A stretch of DNA of 64,000 bases from Lichtheimia corymbifera B2541 (taxonomy: Eukaryota > Mucoromycota > Mucoromycetes > Mucorales > Lichtheimiaceae): NCBI GenBank assembly GCA_000697475.1, contig JNEU01001003.1:248001-312000 (forward strand), read 5' to 3'. Numbering within the stretch: position 1 is the stretch's first letter; each line of letters begins with the position of its first letter. Positions 1 through 12,119 of this stretch are shown here, one piece after another. The position numbers and the translations under genes were made by a program. The notes below the pieces were generated by a model that did no database searches, was not told where the DNA came from, and was given only the letters and a program-made list of their open reading frames with translations.

Positions 1-119
1 CAAAACAATACATAAATTACAAGTGAAAAGATCTTACAATGTAGATATAAAAAAGGGGTGGGTAGCCTATTTGGTGGAGATGTGCGTGCGTGTATATATA
101 TTTAAAATGCATGTGTATA

Positions 120-3100
120 TCAGGATCGTCGTTGTTTGCCAAACCATGATCGGTGCCAAGTCCACTTTTCATTGACAGCAGCCTCCTTCCTCCTCGTTTT
201 TCGCAATTGCAACTTGTCATATTTCTCCACATGTCGTGCAGTCGCCATCACGTCGGGGAACCACCATTGTTTGACAAAGCAAATCACATATCTTGGCAGG
301 AACGACAAAACCACCGAGAGCAAGAGAATCAACCAAAAATTGCCACCACCGTAAAGCATGGTTCCCATTCCGTAGATGGTAACCGATTGGAAGAGTCCAT
401 AGATAAGAACAAATAAAAAGGTGACAAGTAGCTCAAGACCAATGAAAAAGAATTGAAACCATGTCCAATAATAGGTGTTGAAACCTGGCATCAAGTTTGC
501 CACCACAATAGCTGCCACGCCCACTGAAGAGGAGAATTCAAGCATCGACTCGGGATGACCATTGGGGTTTGGATCAGAGCCCTCATAGACGAAAAAGAAG
601 GCGTAAAACAGCACTAGTGATTGCCATACAGCATCGCCAAAGTAGAGCCAGTATCTCCAACGGGTATATAATCGATGATCAATGCCCACCTCGTATACTT
701 GTGGATATCGCTTCAAGTATGCCGATGTCACATCCTGGTCCGATGCACCTATTATGTTGTTGTCAATATGATATCCACATCCAACATCCAATCATACGTA
801 CCTAAAACAACCACTGGTGCCACAGTAAAGATGACGTTGTACAATTGCAAGAATGAATAGTCGTAGAAAATGTTGCCCGAGAATCGACTATAAATCTGAT
901 ACCACAGTGACGGAAACACCCAGAGGATGTTTTTGTAGAAGAAGTTGAGGATCATTTCAGCAATGCGATGGTAATTCCAATGGCCTTGGACAAGGATCAA
1001 TTTGTGTAAGAATCGGAATTGAGCAATTGCATAATCTGACGCCATGGATGCTTGCACGCCCTCTTGACCAGCAATGCCCACACCAATGTTGGCAGCTTGA
1101 ATCATGCTAACATCATTGGCACCATCACCCACGGCTAATGTCACAGCGCCTTTGCCTTCACGCACCATGTCGACCACCAAGGCTTTTTGCAATGGACTCA
1201 CTCGACAACAGAGCACACTCTTACATAGCAATGATACATCCAGTAGCTTTTGTCTGAGATTGTCGGCCTTGAAAAGCAATGTCAATGCTGATCCTTCAAT
1301 GATAAGCGCATTCTCAGTGAGATCGCCTTTGGCTGTGGCTGCCGAGATTTGTCGTGCGATATCATCCAAGTCATGTTCCACTGCTTCAGCATCGCCGCTG
1401 CTATTTCCTCGCAATGTCCACAAGTTCATGTTGTTGTCGAGAAGACTGCTGGCATAGCCAATGTTGATGGCCGTCTCCAATTTATCACCCGTCAACACCC
1501 ATACTTTGATTCCTGCACGTCGAAGATCTTCAATGCATTGGGGTACGCCCTCTTGTAACTTGTCCTCAATACCCGTGGCTCCCAACAATAAGAGATCCCG
1601 TTCCATTTCGTCTTGTACCCGATCCACTTTTTCAGTACGGTTTTCAGCTGCCGTGCTTGCTTCTTCCAATCGTGCATTCCATTTCTCGTATTCCTCTTCG
1701 GTGAATATTTTGTATCCAAGCACCAATGTACGTAAACCATCATTAGAAAATGCATCCACATCTTGCTTGGTTTGTTGCAGTAATTCATCTTTGAGGGGTT
1801 GATCTTGTAGTCGTTCAAGGATAACATTGTCAGCACCTTTGCAGTATAATACAATATCATTCCAAGGGGCGGGTCGTCGCACAATGACGCTCATACGTTT
1901 GCGAGTGGAATTAAACTCAAGAACGTTGAGAAGCTGAAACTCATGCTCAGTGCCAAGAATATCCACACGTAATCGTTTGCCTTGGCGAGATAAAAAGGAA
2001 AAGCCCAAATCGCGTGCTGCACTCACAAGGGCCGCTTCATCCGGTGATTCCGCTTTGTAAACCAGTTGAGTCTCCATGGTAGGATCCACAATTTCTGGTC
2101 GGCTCACATTGATAATAGCATCAAATTCTTGACCACGGTTGCTTTTGGTGCTGCCTTTGCGTCTCAATTTCCTGCTTTTGGCTTTCAATCCCTTTTTGAA
2201 TCGACGTCGCTGTTCACGCATAGCGTTCCGTAATGCTCCTTTTTCATGCTTGGTGGATGATGGGTTCACCATTTCCTCCGTCATAGCTGGCTCACTTCGA
2301 TTCCCAGCAGTAGGTCGCTCACCATCATCATCATCGTCGTCGTTGTCGTCATCTCCTTTTTCAATCCCTTCATCCTCATCTTCTTCCGGAATCACTTTGC
2401 CATCCTTGTCAATCTTATCCACCACAACTGTGTGACACAAGGCAAGCAGCATTAAAAATTCATGGATGTAATCTTGCTGAAGTTGTGGTGTGGCTGTTAG
2501 CTCCGACGTGGCGCTCCTTTGTGTGGGGCTTGTGGTGGATGATTGCAGGTCCCAAAAGATGCGTGGGTCAGCAAATGGTAACCGTTCTGGATCCAGGCTG
2601 CTGTAACGTGGAGAAAACACCGAGTATATTGCACGCTTATAATCCTCAAAAATAGCATTGCGTCGTTGTTGAAATGAAGTCGTTTCATCTTGTTTCAAAC
2701 CAGATGTAGAAGTGATAGGTGCATTGGTGGAGGAAGGTGCAAGTGATGATGAATGACGTTGTTCTTCCAAGTTGCCTGCTAATAATCCAGCTTCTTCGGT
2801 TGTTGCTGATTGTCGTTGTTGCTGTTGTTGCTGTAGTTCTTGTTTCTCTTTACGCAATCGGGCACCACGAGCTCCTTCCGACTCGGGAGAAAATCCATTG
2901 TTTCCATAACGTTTGCCACCAATGCTGCATTCCCGAAATTCCATGATATTGCGTGTCAACGTACCCGTCTTGTCGGAAAACAGGTACTCCACTTGACCCA
3001 ACTCATCTGAAAGATTCCACTAGGATTCATCACATGGATGTAAGCGAACATGATTTTTTTTTTGAGAATCGAGTCATTGTTGTTGTGCTCAGCTTACCGA

Positions 3101-4894
3101 CTTGGGTATACAGGCGGTGTCTGTTGGTTCGTCATACATGTCGAGATCGCTCCATATAAAGTAAGCCTGTAAACGTAGATCATTGCATCGCTATTATTAT
3201 CCTATCTCTCTTTTTGTCCCTCGCTCTCTCTTTTTATCTACTTGCCTGGAACGTTTTGACGAATTCAATCGAGACATAAAGTGAAATGGGGATAATATTG
3301 TTGAAGATGATCAAACTCGACCTGTGTTGGGAATTGGCTCATGTTAGCTCCAATGTGGCGTTTAGACTCCCCCTGAAGTATATCTATTGTCATACCAAAA
3401 GTTGGTGAAGCCGTAAAAAGCGGGCGAAGAATATTGTCTCGAATACATGTCAGTGCCTGCATCCGCATCGTCTTGTGCTTTCATCACACCAGCCAAGATG
3501 GCACACACCAAACATAGGAGAAACAATACAATGAAGGCAATGATGACCTGCATGACCGTCATTAGTTAGTAGCTAGGACACAAGCAAGTGTACACCAATA
3601 TTTTTACCTCTTGATTCATTTGTTTTTCAATGCGGCTTCGTTTACTTGGTGTTGCACCTGAGTTTTGAATGATCTTTGATTCTGTGCCAGTGAAGAGGAC
3701 GAGAGCAATAGCCCAGTGGGTGTTTCTGACAACGTGGCCCCGTAAAATGACATTATCGATTCCAAGAGGTACCTTTTTCCTTTCCTGAATGGTGCCATTT
3801 TGCTTATCAAAGAGGACCAGGGTGCCTTCAAAGTTGTATAGATCGGGAGTTGGTCTTCCAGCCTCGACATAACAAGCGACATTTTCCAAGCACTCTTGAC
3901 CGGATTGGATATGACAGAGATCTGGGATGCCATGCCGTGGTTTTAGATTTGTCTCGCCATCCAAATCCTTGGTTTCCACAAAGCAGATACCAGCCGGATC
4001 GGAGCTGGCAAGTAACACCGCATCTGCAGGACAGCTTTGACCGTTTCTCAATAGGATAAAATCGCCTACACGCACGTCCATCGATAAAGATCTTCCAAAG
4101 ACACCTCGTTGAAGTTGAAGTTGTTGTTGTTGTGTTGTATCTGTGGATGAAGGTGGTGATGGTGGTGATGGTGCCTTCCCAAGTCGTTTCCACCATGGTA
4201 ATACTGCGTGCTGTGGGTAGTTGACATTATTGTATCCAATCAGGGTATATGTGATACTGCCGTTGTAACGCGCATCCACCTTGTGTCGTTGATAATCCTC
4301 GAAGCCGTCCTTGATGGCAGTAATGAACACGACAATGCAAATGGGGAGCAGTGTCAATGCGGGTGAATCGACACCAAAGTAAGGGACCAATTGTAAAATG
4401 GCCATGCCGAGAAAATACATGTTGGCAGCGCGACGGAATTGTTCAAAGAGGTTCTTGGGTATAAAAGAAAGGGTGGTGTATTTGGAAGTGCGTACTTTGT
4501 TGGAGACAAAGAGTTGTTTTGGGTTGCCATGTGCATCAAGGTCATATTTCGGTAAAGGAAGGTTGACAAAGACTCGGCGACCGCCACCTGATATCCGTCG
4601 TAGTTGAATCGCATGAGAGGAGGAGGAGGATGTTGAAGAAGAAGAAGATGATGATGATAATGGTTGTGGTGATTGTGGTGGTGAAGAGGAACAAGATATA
4701 GAATCACGATCGTCGTCATGTTGAGCAAGGTGTTGTTGACTAGTGGGAGTCATGATAATCTCTTCATAAATGTCGTCTCGTCTAGCAGGTACATTGATTA
4801 ATGGATCCGTTGCTGGTCTGGTGCGTCTTGAAGACCACCGCCACCAAAAGCGTTGATACTTTTGCCATCCCTTTTTATTGGAAAAGGACGGCAT
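120..4894 (-). CDS. P4-type ATPase, Dnf1/Dnf2-like phospholipid flippase
   Basis: This gene encodes a membrane ATPase that moves phospholipids from the outer to the inner leaflet of plasma or late-Golgi membranes. Six exons are seen: 4894-3608, 3547-3396, 3321-3246, 3166-3098, 3019-802 and 748-120, giving about 1,476 aa. Visible motifs are the actuator DGET (about residue 312) and SDKTGTLT with the phosphorylated Asp at about 544; later come TGDK and [11 protein letters not shown] in the P domain, then the C-terminal membrane helices. The N-terminal FVNLPLP and [19 protein letters not shown] resemble the Dnf1/Dnf2 class rather than Drs2 or Neo1 (family knowledge). The region after DKTGTLT carries a long Gln-, Asp- and Lys-rich insertion. 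The intron at 3167-3245 has a GC donor (CAG|GCAAGT), and the frame allows no GT alternative. The Met at 4894 is chosen because an upstream in-frame Met (5032) would only add translated C/T-rich leader. Dnf-type flippases normally need a Cdc50 partner, which is not in this window. Confidence 0.93.
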
Positions 4895-5534
4895 ATGGAA
4901 ACAAGGAGAACAAGGAGGAGAATGATCGTCCTTGGAAGCAAAAGGTAAAAAAAGAAGAAGGGAAAAGAGAAAAAAGAAATAGAAGGGGAAAAAGAAGAAA
5001 GAGAAAAAAAAAAGAGAGAGAGGATACATCAAAGCTAACTATTATTAGCTGCTGCTGGTGATGCTTGGTGGAGGTGGAGGTGGTGCTGTTGCTGCTAATC
5101 TTTCTCTGTTGCTACTGGGCCAAAGTTACAGCTAGGAAGGCTGAGGCGAAGTTCCAATCTTTTTCAGATCACAAGTGTGTTACATATCTGCCACTCTGCG
5201 GTTTCTTATTCTAGGCGCAGTCGATCAGGTTCCGCTTTTGTGTTCCCTTTTCAACAAACGCCCCATACATCATCATCATCATCATCATCTTTGCCACGTC
5301 TTTTGATATCTAGGTACGATAGCACACAATGAGGCTTGTACACGTTATTTAGTAATACTGACGTACGTGCATATGAATTTACAGTGAGAAGATCAAGTGG
5401 CCCTGTGTGTCCCTGCACATCACACGTACTGCTTGCTCACATCCACATCCTTTGAGCGGTGAATCAAATTTCCCTGTTCTTTCCTTTACACACTCACACT
5501 CACACACACACACGCACGTACAACTCTACAACGC
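4895..5534. promoter_or_regulatory. Shared head-to-head promoter region, flippase / Mim1-like gene
   Basis: This 640 bp gap lies between two divergent start codons. It holds the C/T-rich flippase leader (A/G-rich as printed, 4930-5030), a short CAT/ATC run near 5270-5288 and a CA-rich stretch just before the plus-strand start (5490-5520). No gene is seen in it. Confidence 0.5.
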
Positions 5535-6014
5535 ATGACTTCTACCAACGATCCCAACTATAACGACGACGAGCTTATTCGCCTACTCGAATTACAACGA
5601 CGCGAATATCAACGCTTTTATGAAGGCGGTGAGACCTTTGACCTTGACGATATCGATCGTGAAGAGCACCGTCATCGTGGTCTTAAACGTCCTCCTGTAC
5701 CCGACATGCGCTTCGAACCTCAATTCAATAATACCATTGCAGCATTACAAAAGAGTGGTGCATCTCCAACAAAGATCTTTGTCCATGGTGTCATTATCAA
5801 CCAGTTTATTATGCCTTTTATCAATGGTTTTAGCTGGTGTCTTGCGTCACATCTTTGGCAGTGGTGGCGTGTACGATCCAAGTTACCGCGTCCAGCATCA
5901 TCATCATCATCATCATCGTCATCATCTTTTCTAAGAGGACTCAAGTATGGTATCGCGAAATGGTTTAGGTAAGTTGAATCCAATGCCAAGCTGTAGGAGA
6001 TAAAGGGGGCTTTA

Positions 6015-6050
<36 letters not shown>

Positions 6051-6176
6051 CCTGTGCTTTTAATAACATGAAACTGATCATGCTGCTCCTTCTTTAGAAA
6101 TGCTTATGCAACGTTTGTGCATCTTCCCGCTTTGACCACCGAGCCTGCTGCCGCTTATCAACAACACAGTTATTAA
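5535..6176 (+). CDS. Putative Mim1/TOM13-like mitochondrial outer-membrane protein
   Basis: Two exons (5535-5968 and 6098-6176) give 170 aa. The N-terminal 60 residues are acidic and charged. A single hydrophobic segment follows at about residues 82-110, containing INQFIMPFING. In yeast Mim1 the transmembrane segment has a similar IN-x-x-LPF-x-NG pattern, and Mim1 helps insert alpha-helical proteins into the mitochondrial outer membrane. The match is to that one segment only, recalled from memory, so the call is tentative. A run of ten serines (about 122-131), encoded by TCA/TCG repeats, follows the membrane segment, and the protein is longer than yeast Mim1 (113 aa). The single intron carries a GA microsatellite. 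It could instead be a lineage-specific small membrane protein. Confidence 0.5.
6017..6049. repeat. (GA)n microsatellite in intron
   Basis: About sixteen GA dinucleotides lie inside the only intron of the Mim1-like gene. Length variation here should not affect the protein. Confidence 0.95.
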
Positions 6177-6658
6177 ATAGATTCCCCACCCCCTTCGTGT
6201 ACATTTGAAAAAGGAGAGAGAGACTACCCAAACAGACTTACCAGTTGCTATTAAAAAGTTACTTTTTGTCGACCCGCATATGTCATTGGCTCGCTATGTC
6301 ATCGGTAACCCTCGGCTAACGGATAAGCTTCGTTTACAAATTCGAGACCTTTGTATCATTCATTCGAGCTGACATCCAGTCACCTTGTTGCATGACTCAA
6401 AGAAAAAACCTGTTCTCTCGAATGAGTTGGTTCATTGCTGTTGAATCCTTGTTTAGGGTCATTGTATACATGTGAATGATGCTTGGATGATATCGTCGCT
6501 GTTATAGAGAAACGAACCGATCAGCTGCCTGGACCATTTGAAGAGAAAGAGAGGAGGTGGATGGGATTCATTGTCTCCCAGGACACTATAAAAAAGCCTT
6601 GTTTCTCTTTTTATCTTTTTTACTTTGTGTCATTGACAAACCAATAACAACAACAACA
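6177..6658. other. Intergenic: 3' flank and DAHP synthase promoter
   Basis: No gene is seen in this 482 bp gap. A TATAAAAAA box sits at 6587-6595, about 65 bp before the DAHP synthase start codon, followed by a C/T-rich leader and an ACAACAACA run directly before the ATG. Confidence 0.55.
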
Positions 6659-7886
<1,228 letters not shown>

Positions 7887-7978
7887 TAAACTCTAATAAA
7901 TCCATGCAGTGTGATAATTGATACATTTGTTTTGAAAAGAAAGCGTATTGTGTGATGATCATCCGTTTATTCAAAAAC

Positions 7979-8686
7979 TTAATCGCGGCGACGGTTGTCA
8001 CGGCGAGGACGACGAACATCCTGAGCTTGAGCAGCAACAGGTTGAGTGACCTGGACACCGGGAAGGTTCTCAAAGTTGAGGGACTTGAGCAATTCCTATT
8101 ATATAACAAGAGAGAAAGAGAGTCAATATTGATACTTTCTTTTTGTATGATGATGATACATACGTTGGTCTCAGGATCGATCTCAATAGCCGAGGTGTCC
8201 AAAGCAGAGAACTCGGGAACGTAGTTATCACGACGCTCACGCTCCTCCTCTTGAAGCTTGAAGGAGATACCACGGACGGGACCACGAGAGATACGCTTCA
8301 TCAAGTGGGTGGTGAAACCAGCAATCTTGTTGCGAAGACGCTTGGACTGAATGATGGCAACCTCATCGCAGATACGCTTGTTGGTTTGGAAGTCCAAAGT
8401 AAGACGAGGGTAGTACTTCTCAATCAAGACGCGGGAGGCCTTCTTGACAGTCTTGGTTCTATAATACAATGTGGTAATGTCAATGTTCTGTTGCTGCTGC
8501 TGCTGTTGCCATGCTGTGTGATGTTACCTAACGCGACCCTATCATTCATTATAGATTTCATCAGTACTTGGGTTCATCCATCTATTCACCCATCCATCCA
8601 TCCATCCATCCATGTTCATCCCATCCTGTATCGCTTGTTCCCTTATCCATCCATCCATCCATCTCCAGGGTGCCAGTACTTACCAT
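7979..8686 (-). CDS. RPS17: 40S ribosomal protein eS17 (RPS17)
   Basis: This is a component of the small ribosomal subunit. Four coding exons are traced: 8686-8684 (ATG only), 8538-8528 (11 nt), 8458-8164 and 8095-7979, giving 141 aa. Spliced together they read [15 protein letters not shown], the conserved start of eS17. After this come the conserved KRLRNKIAG and [19 protein letters not shown]. The C-terminal tail is Arg/Asp-rich. The first coding exon contributes only the start codon (ATG|GTAAGT) and the second is an 11-nt microexon, so simple ORF calling misses the true N-terminus. Intron 1 (145 bp) holds CCAT-type microsatellites. A start-codon-adjacent intron is common in eukaryotic ribosomal protein genes and often boosts expression (general knowledge). 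Confidence 0.95.
8572..8662. repeat. (CCAT)n microsatellite runs in eS17 intron 1
   Basis: Two tetranucleotide runs (about 8572-8611 and 8643-8662) lie within the first intron of the eS17 gene. They create an unrelated plus-strand reading frame rich in His-Pro-Ser-Ile that is not a gene. Confidence 0.9.
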
Positions 8687-10445
8687 GGTTAAACGAGGAG
8701 GATTCTCAAGTTGCTGCCGATCCCGCAGAAGAAATTGTTGCTATGCCAATACTTCCCACCCCGCTTCAACTCAGGTCAATCTTATCGCTCAACCATAAAT
8801 CACTCTTTTGCCCATGGCGTCATGATGCCCCTGGTATACCAAACAATATTAGAGGTTTCGATCCATCTCACCTTTCAGAATACCTTGCTCTTTCAAGTCT
8901 TACAGACGGTAGAAAAATGAAACGCCCATAGCTAGTGCCATCAATGCCAATAAACCACATAAAACTATTGTGTGTCACTTGTTTGCCTGCAGATGTGAAC
9001 TTGGATATGATGAAGATCGGACAAATAATATGGCTTTATGCCATAAAAGTCGCTGTGATTGTTATATGCAGAGTGAAGGTTGAAGGCGGCTCGGAGCATC
9101 CCGATAAAAACATGCAAGAGACAAGTACTGGGAATTGGCACATGGTTGACCGTAGATAAGATATCGCTCTAGGCTATGTAGACGTATATAGTAATCCCCA
9201 TCATTCCACATGAGCCTACACTGATCGCATATATCACCAGACGAGGCATCATTTGACATGGACTTGTGAGTAATAGCACTTTGAAGAAGATTCAGATCCT
9301 TTGTTTATTATCATATTCCACGTGTACTCAGCTTTCCATGTTTATGCTAGTCTTTTTGCATCTCGTGATGGCTGCATACATAGCCCTTTGTTCTAAATGG
9401 ACTCTATTGGATGACACAAGGAGCTTCACTGGTGCTGTTGTCATGCCACGTTGTGGAAGGTCTCCATGACCACATGGTGACGGCTCTGATAACGGCATGT
9501 TGCTATTTATTGTTCAGGTCAGCACATGACATCTATCGCTGGCTGATGATCATCAAGCGAGGTTGTTGTTCCTTTTTCGAGTTGTAGGCTGAAACAAATG
9601 AATTGGGTATCGGAGCAGCAGGAACCTACATAACAAACAACCCTTGGGATCTATTATCAATTCTGCCCACAATTTTTAAGAGACTCTTTGTTCAAGGTGC
9701 GACGATTTGAAAACTTTATCGACCGATTGTATTAGGTCAGCATACTATCTCATACCCAATATGGCTTAAAGCGTGATGAAAGAGTATAGTGAGAGGGATC
9801 GCCAATATGGTACGGATAAATGTGGCAGATGATTGTTTCACCGAGGAGAACCAGGGTGGTGATTCGGGAGCAAGTACTTGTTTGGGTTGTATCTCTCGGA
9901 TGGATGCCTGTTTTGATAGGGGGAAGGCTATAATGAGACTAAGCTCACCGTATCGAATATACACACTCAGCTGAGTGATTGCTACACAAAAAGAATAAGG
10001 GTTCTTTTGTGCGATTCTACCCCCAAATTCATTCCCACCTATTGTCACAAAAACAAAGACGACATCATTCATGGTAGAATTTCTTTATAATCAGGAGGTT
10101 GGGATTATTATTATCATTACTACTGCTACATTATCATCATCTAGGTAGGGAGATCAACAATGGTAACCGACATACCTACAATAAATGGGAAGGGTTTGAC
10201 ATGATGGTGGTGGTGGTGGTGACCTGCAGGATTCGGAAGCATGGTGGGTATTGTTGATGGCCTGTGTGCCAATGATCCGCTGTGATGATAGGTTGGAATC
10301 GGCTGTAAGATAAGCGGGGCTTGCTAAAAAAAACACACGCAGCACGCCATCCAAATAACAATATAAACGGGAGTTGAATGGTATTTCTTAAACATATATC
10401 TCTCCCATATTTTTCTCTTCTTTACGCCCTTTATAATCCATTCCC
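8687..10445. other. 1.76 kb intergenic region, no gene recognised
   Basis: The region lies between the divergent eS17 and PP2C genes. The longest open frame (10072-9737, minus, 111 aa) has no recognisable motif, no supporting spliced neighbours and no codon pattern that I can support as coding. A GGTGGT run sits at about 10206-10222. Both gene promoters must lie here, but no clear elements were identified. Confidence 0.6.
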
Positions 10446-11735
10446 ATGAGCAGTGGCCAAGCAGCCAAGCGTGTTGTTGGTGCGCTTCCAGTACTTCAAT
10501 GTGTGCGTTCTCATGCCAAATCACGCTCTAGCTCGCTCCATTCCCTCAATTTAGCCACTCGCTCTCATCCGACAACAACTCGTTCATGTCCATTACAAGG
10601 TCGACTTTATTACGACTATGCAATTCATCGTCAGCAAACACCTCCTCCACCACTTGCTTATCGCAAGACACTTCCTCTTTTCGACTTTTTCGCTGAGACC
10701 AATGTGAAGCCTGCTCCATCTTATCAATTCTCTTACGGTGCAACTGGATTTGCTAAACGTGGACGACCATTGATTGAAAGCAACGATGAATATCGCAGTA
10801 TCCAAGTGGGAGAAGATGCCTATTTCTGTCGTGCAGATGCGCTTGGTGTGGCCGATGGCGTTGGTGGCTGGCTTGGTACGCATGGTAAGCTTAAAATTCT
10901 GTTAGCGACCCGGTTTTTTCCATGATTTCCTGTGTTGGGTAACACCACAGCCACATATTAGGTGCCAATCCTGCCCTGTACTCACGCAAACTTATGCACC
11001 ACGCCTATCTTGAACTTGAACGATTCGATAATGTCGAGGATGATCTCTTTTCGCTCTACGATGACGCCAATCCTCTCGATGTATTGCAACGAAGCTACGA
11101 TATGGCCATGCGCGAAGCTCGTCATGAAAACATTATTGGATCTTCCACTGCTTGTGTCGCATTATTACGCAACGACGAATTACGTGTAGCCAACCTTGGT
11201 GATTGCGGTATCTCAGTCATTCGTCAGAACAGCTACGTCTTTCGTAATGAGGAGCAACAACATGCATTCAATTTCCCCTATCAATTGGGCACCAATTCCC
11301 CTGATAAACCAAAGGATGCTCAGGTAAGAGATCATCCATGGGGATGTGATTACACTTTTTACTCATTCATTCATTTAGGAGTTTGATATCAAGGTGGAAA
11401 AGAATGACATTGTTATCCTTGCAACCGATGGCCTCTTTGATAACCTATATGACAGGGAGATCCTTGCTATTGTGCGTGCCCATGTCAATGCTTATACACT
11501 TCCCGGTGATGGTCAGAGACCTTCTAGACTACTCAACTTCAATCCTCAAAAACTTTCGGATGCGCTGGCAGCACGAGCCCGAGCTGTAAGTGAAGACCGC
11601 CGTAATTTGGACAGCCCTTTCCAAAGCCGAGCTATCAATGAAGGGCTTTTATACCAGGGTGGCAAGTCGGATGATATCAGCGTGGTCGTTGCTCTTGTTA
11701 GAGATAGCGAAGACTCGCCTGATCGTCGATTGTAA
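10446..11735 (+). CDS. PP2C-family protein phosphatase, Ptc7-like, probably mitochondrial
   Basis: Three exons (10446-10884, 10962-11323, 11379-11735) give 385 aa. The first ~50 residues are rich in Arg, Ser and Thr with almost no acidic residues, like a mitochondrial targeting peptide. The PP2C core shows GEDAYF (Asp at about 124) and GVADGVGGW (Asp at about 137), which hold metal-binding aspartates. Further on come SSTACVALL, NLGDCG, ATDGLFDN and GKSDDISVVVA. Ptc7 is a mitochondrial Ser/Thr phosphatase that in yeast activates coenzyme Q biosynthesis by acting on Coq7. The Ptc7 assignment rests on the VADGVGGW variant, the long insert before ATDGLFDN and the presequence. All conserved metal-ligand motifs are present, so it should be active. 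Confidence 0.9.
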
Positions 11736-12119
11736 AATGCACGGACTCTCTTTCTCTCTTTATGTCTCCTTCCTTTCCTTCCATCTCGCTCTTTTTCACT
11801 ACACATCATTCAAACCCTATTGCATTTAATCTTTTTCCTTTTATTCTCATACATTGCATCATTATTTCATACTCATACTCATACTGCATCCTATTCATTT
11901 CCAATAAAGAGCTTTCTGAGCTTTAGTTGCTTCAAGAATAGTAGTCGTTGTGGATAAGGCTTATACTAAGAGAGTCCGCTATGGTTGCACAAGGCACAAT
12001 GAAATATGTGTGTATGAGTCGGGCCGTTTGTTAGGACCATGTTGTGATATAGGACCGCCCAAATTAGTGCTTGGCTCTCTCTCTTTTTCACTTTTTTTTT
12101 TCTTTTACCTTATTTACCA
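11736..12119. other. Intergenic 384 bp
   Basis: This is the 3' flank of the PP2C gene, with ACTCATACTCATACTC-type short repeats near 11867-11885 and an AATAAA at about 11903. The leader of the next gene follows, with a long C/T tract at 12076-12110. No gene is seen. Confidence 0.5.

Noticed and set aside
4895..5032. 46-residue N-terminal extension of the flippase, hydrophobic Phe/Leu-rich, looking like a signal or membrane segment
   Set aside because: It is translation of a C/T-rich leader (TTC/CTT codons). The Met at 4894 fits the family start better.
8143..8931. 262-codon plus-strand open frame with HPSI repeats
   Set aside because: It is antisense to eS17 and made partly of CCAT microsatellite. 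The minus-strand gene is certain.
9737..10072. 111-codon minus-strand open frame in the 8.7-10.4 kb gap
   Set aside because: It has no motif, no splice-supported neighbours and a composition like random sequence of this base content.
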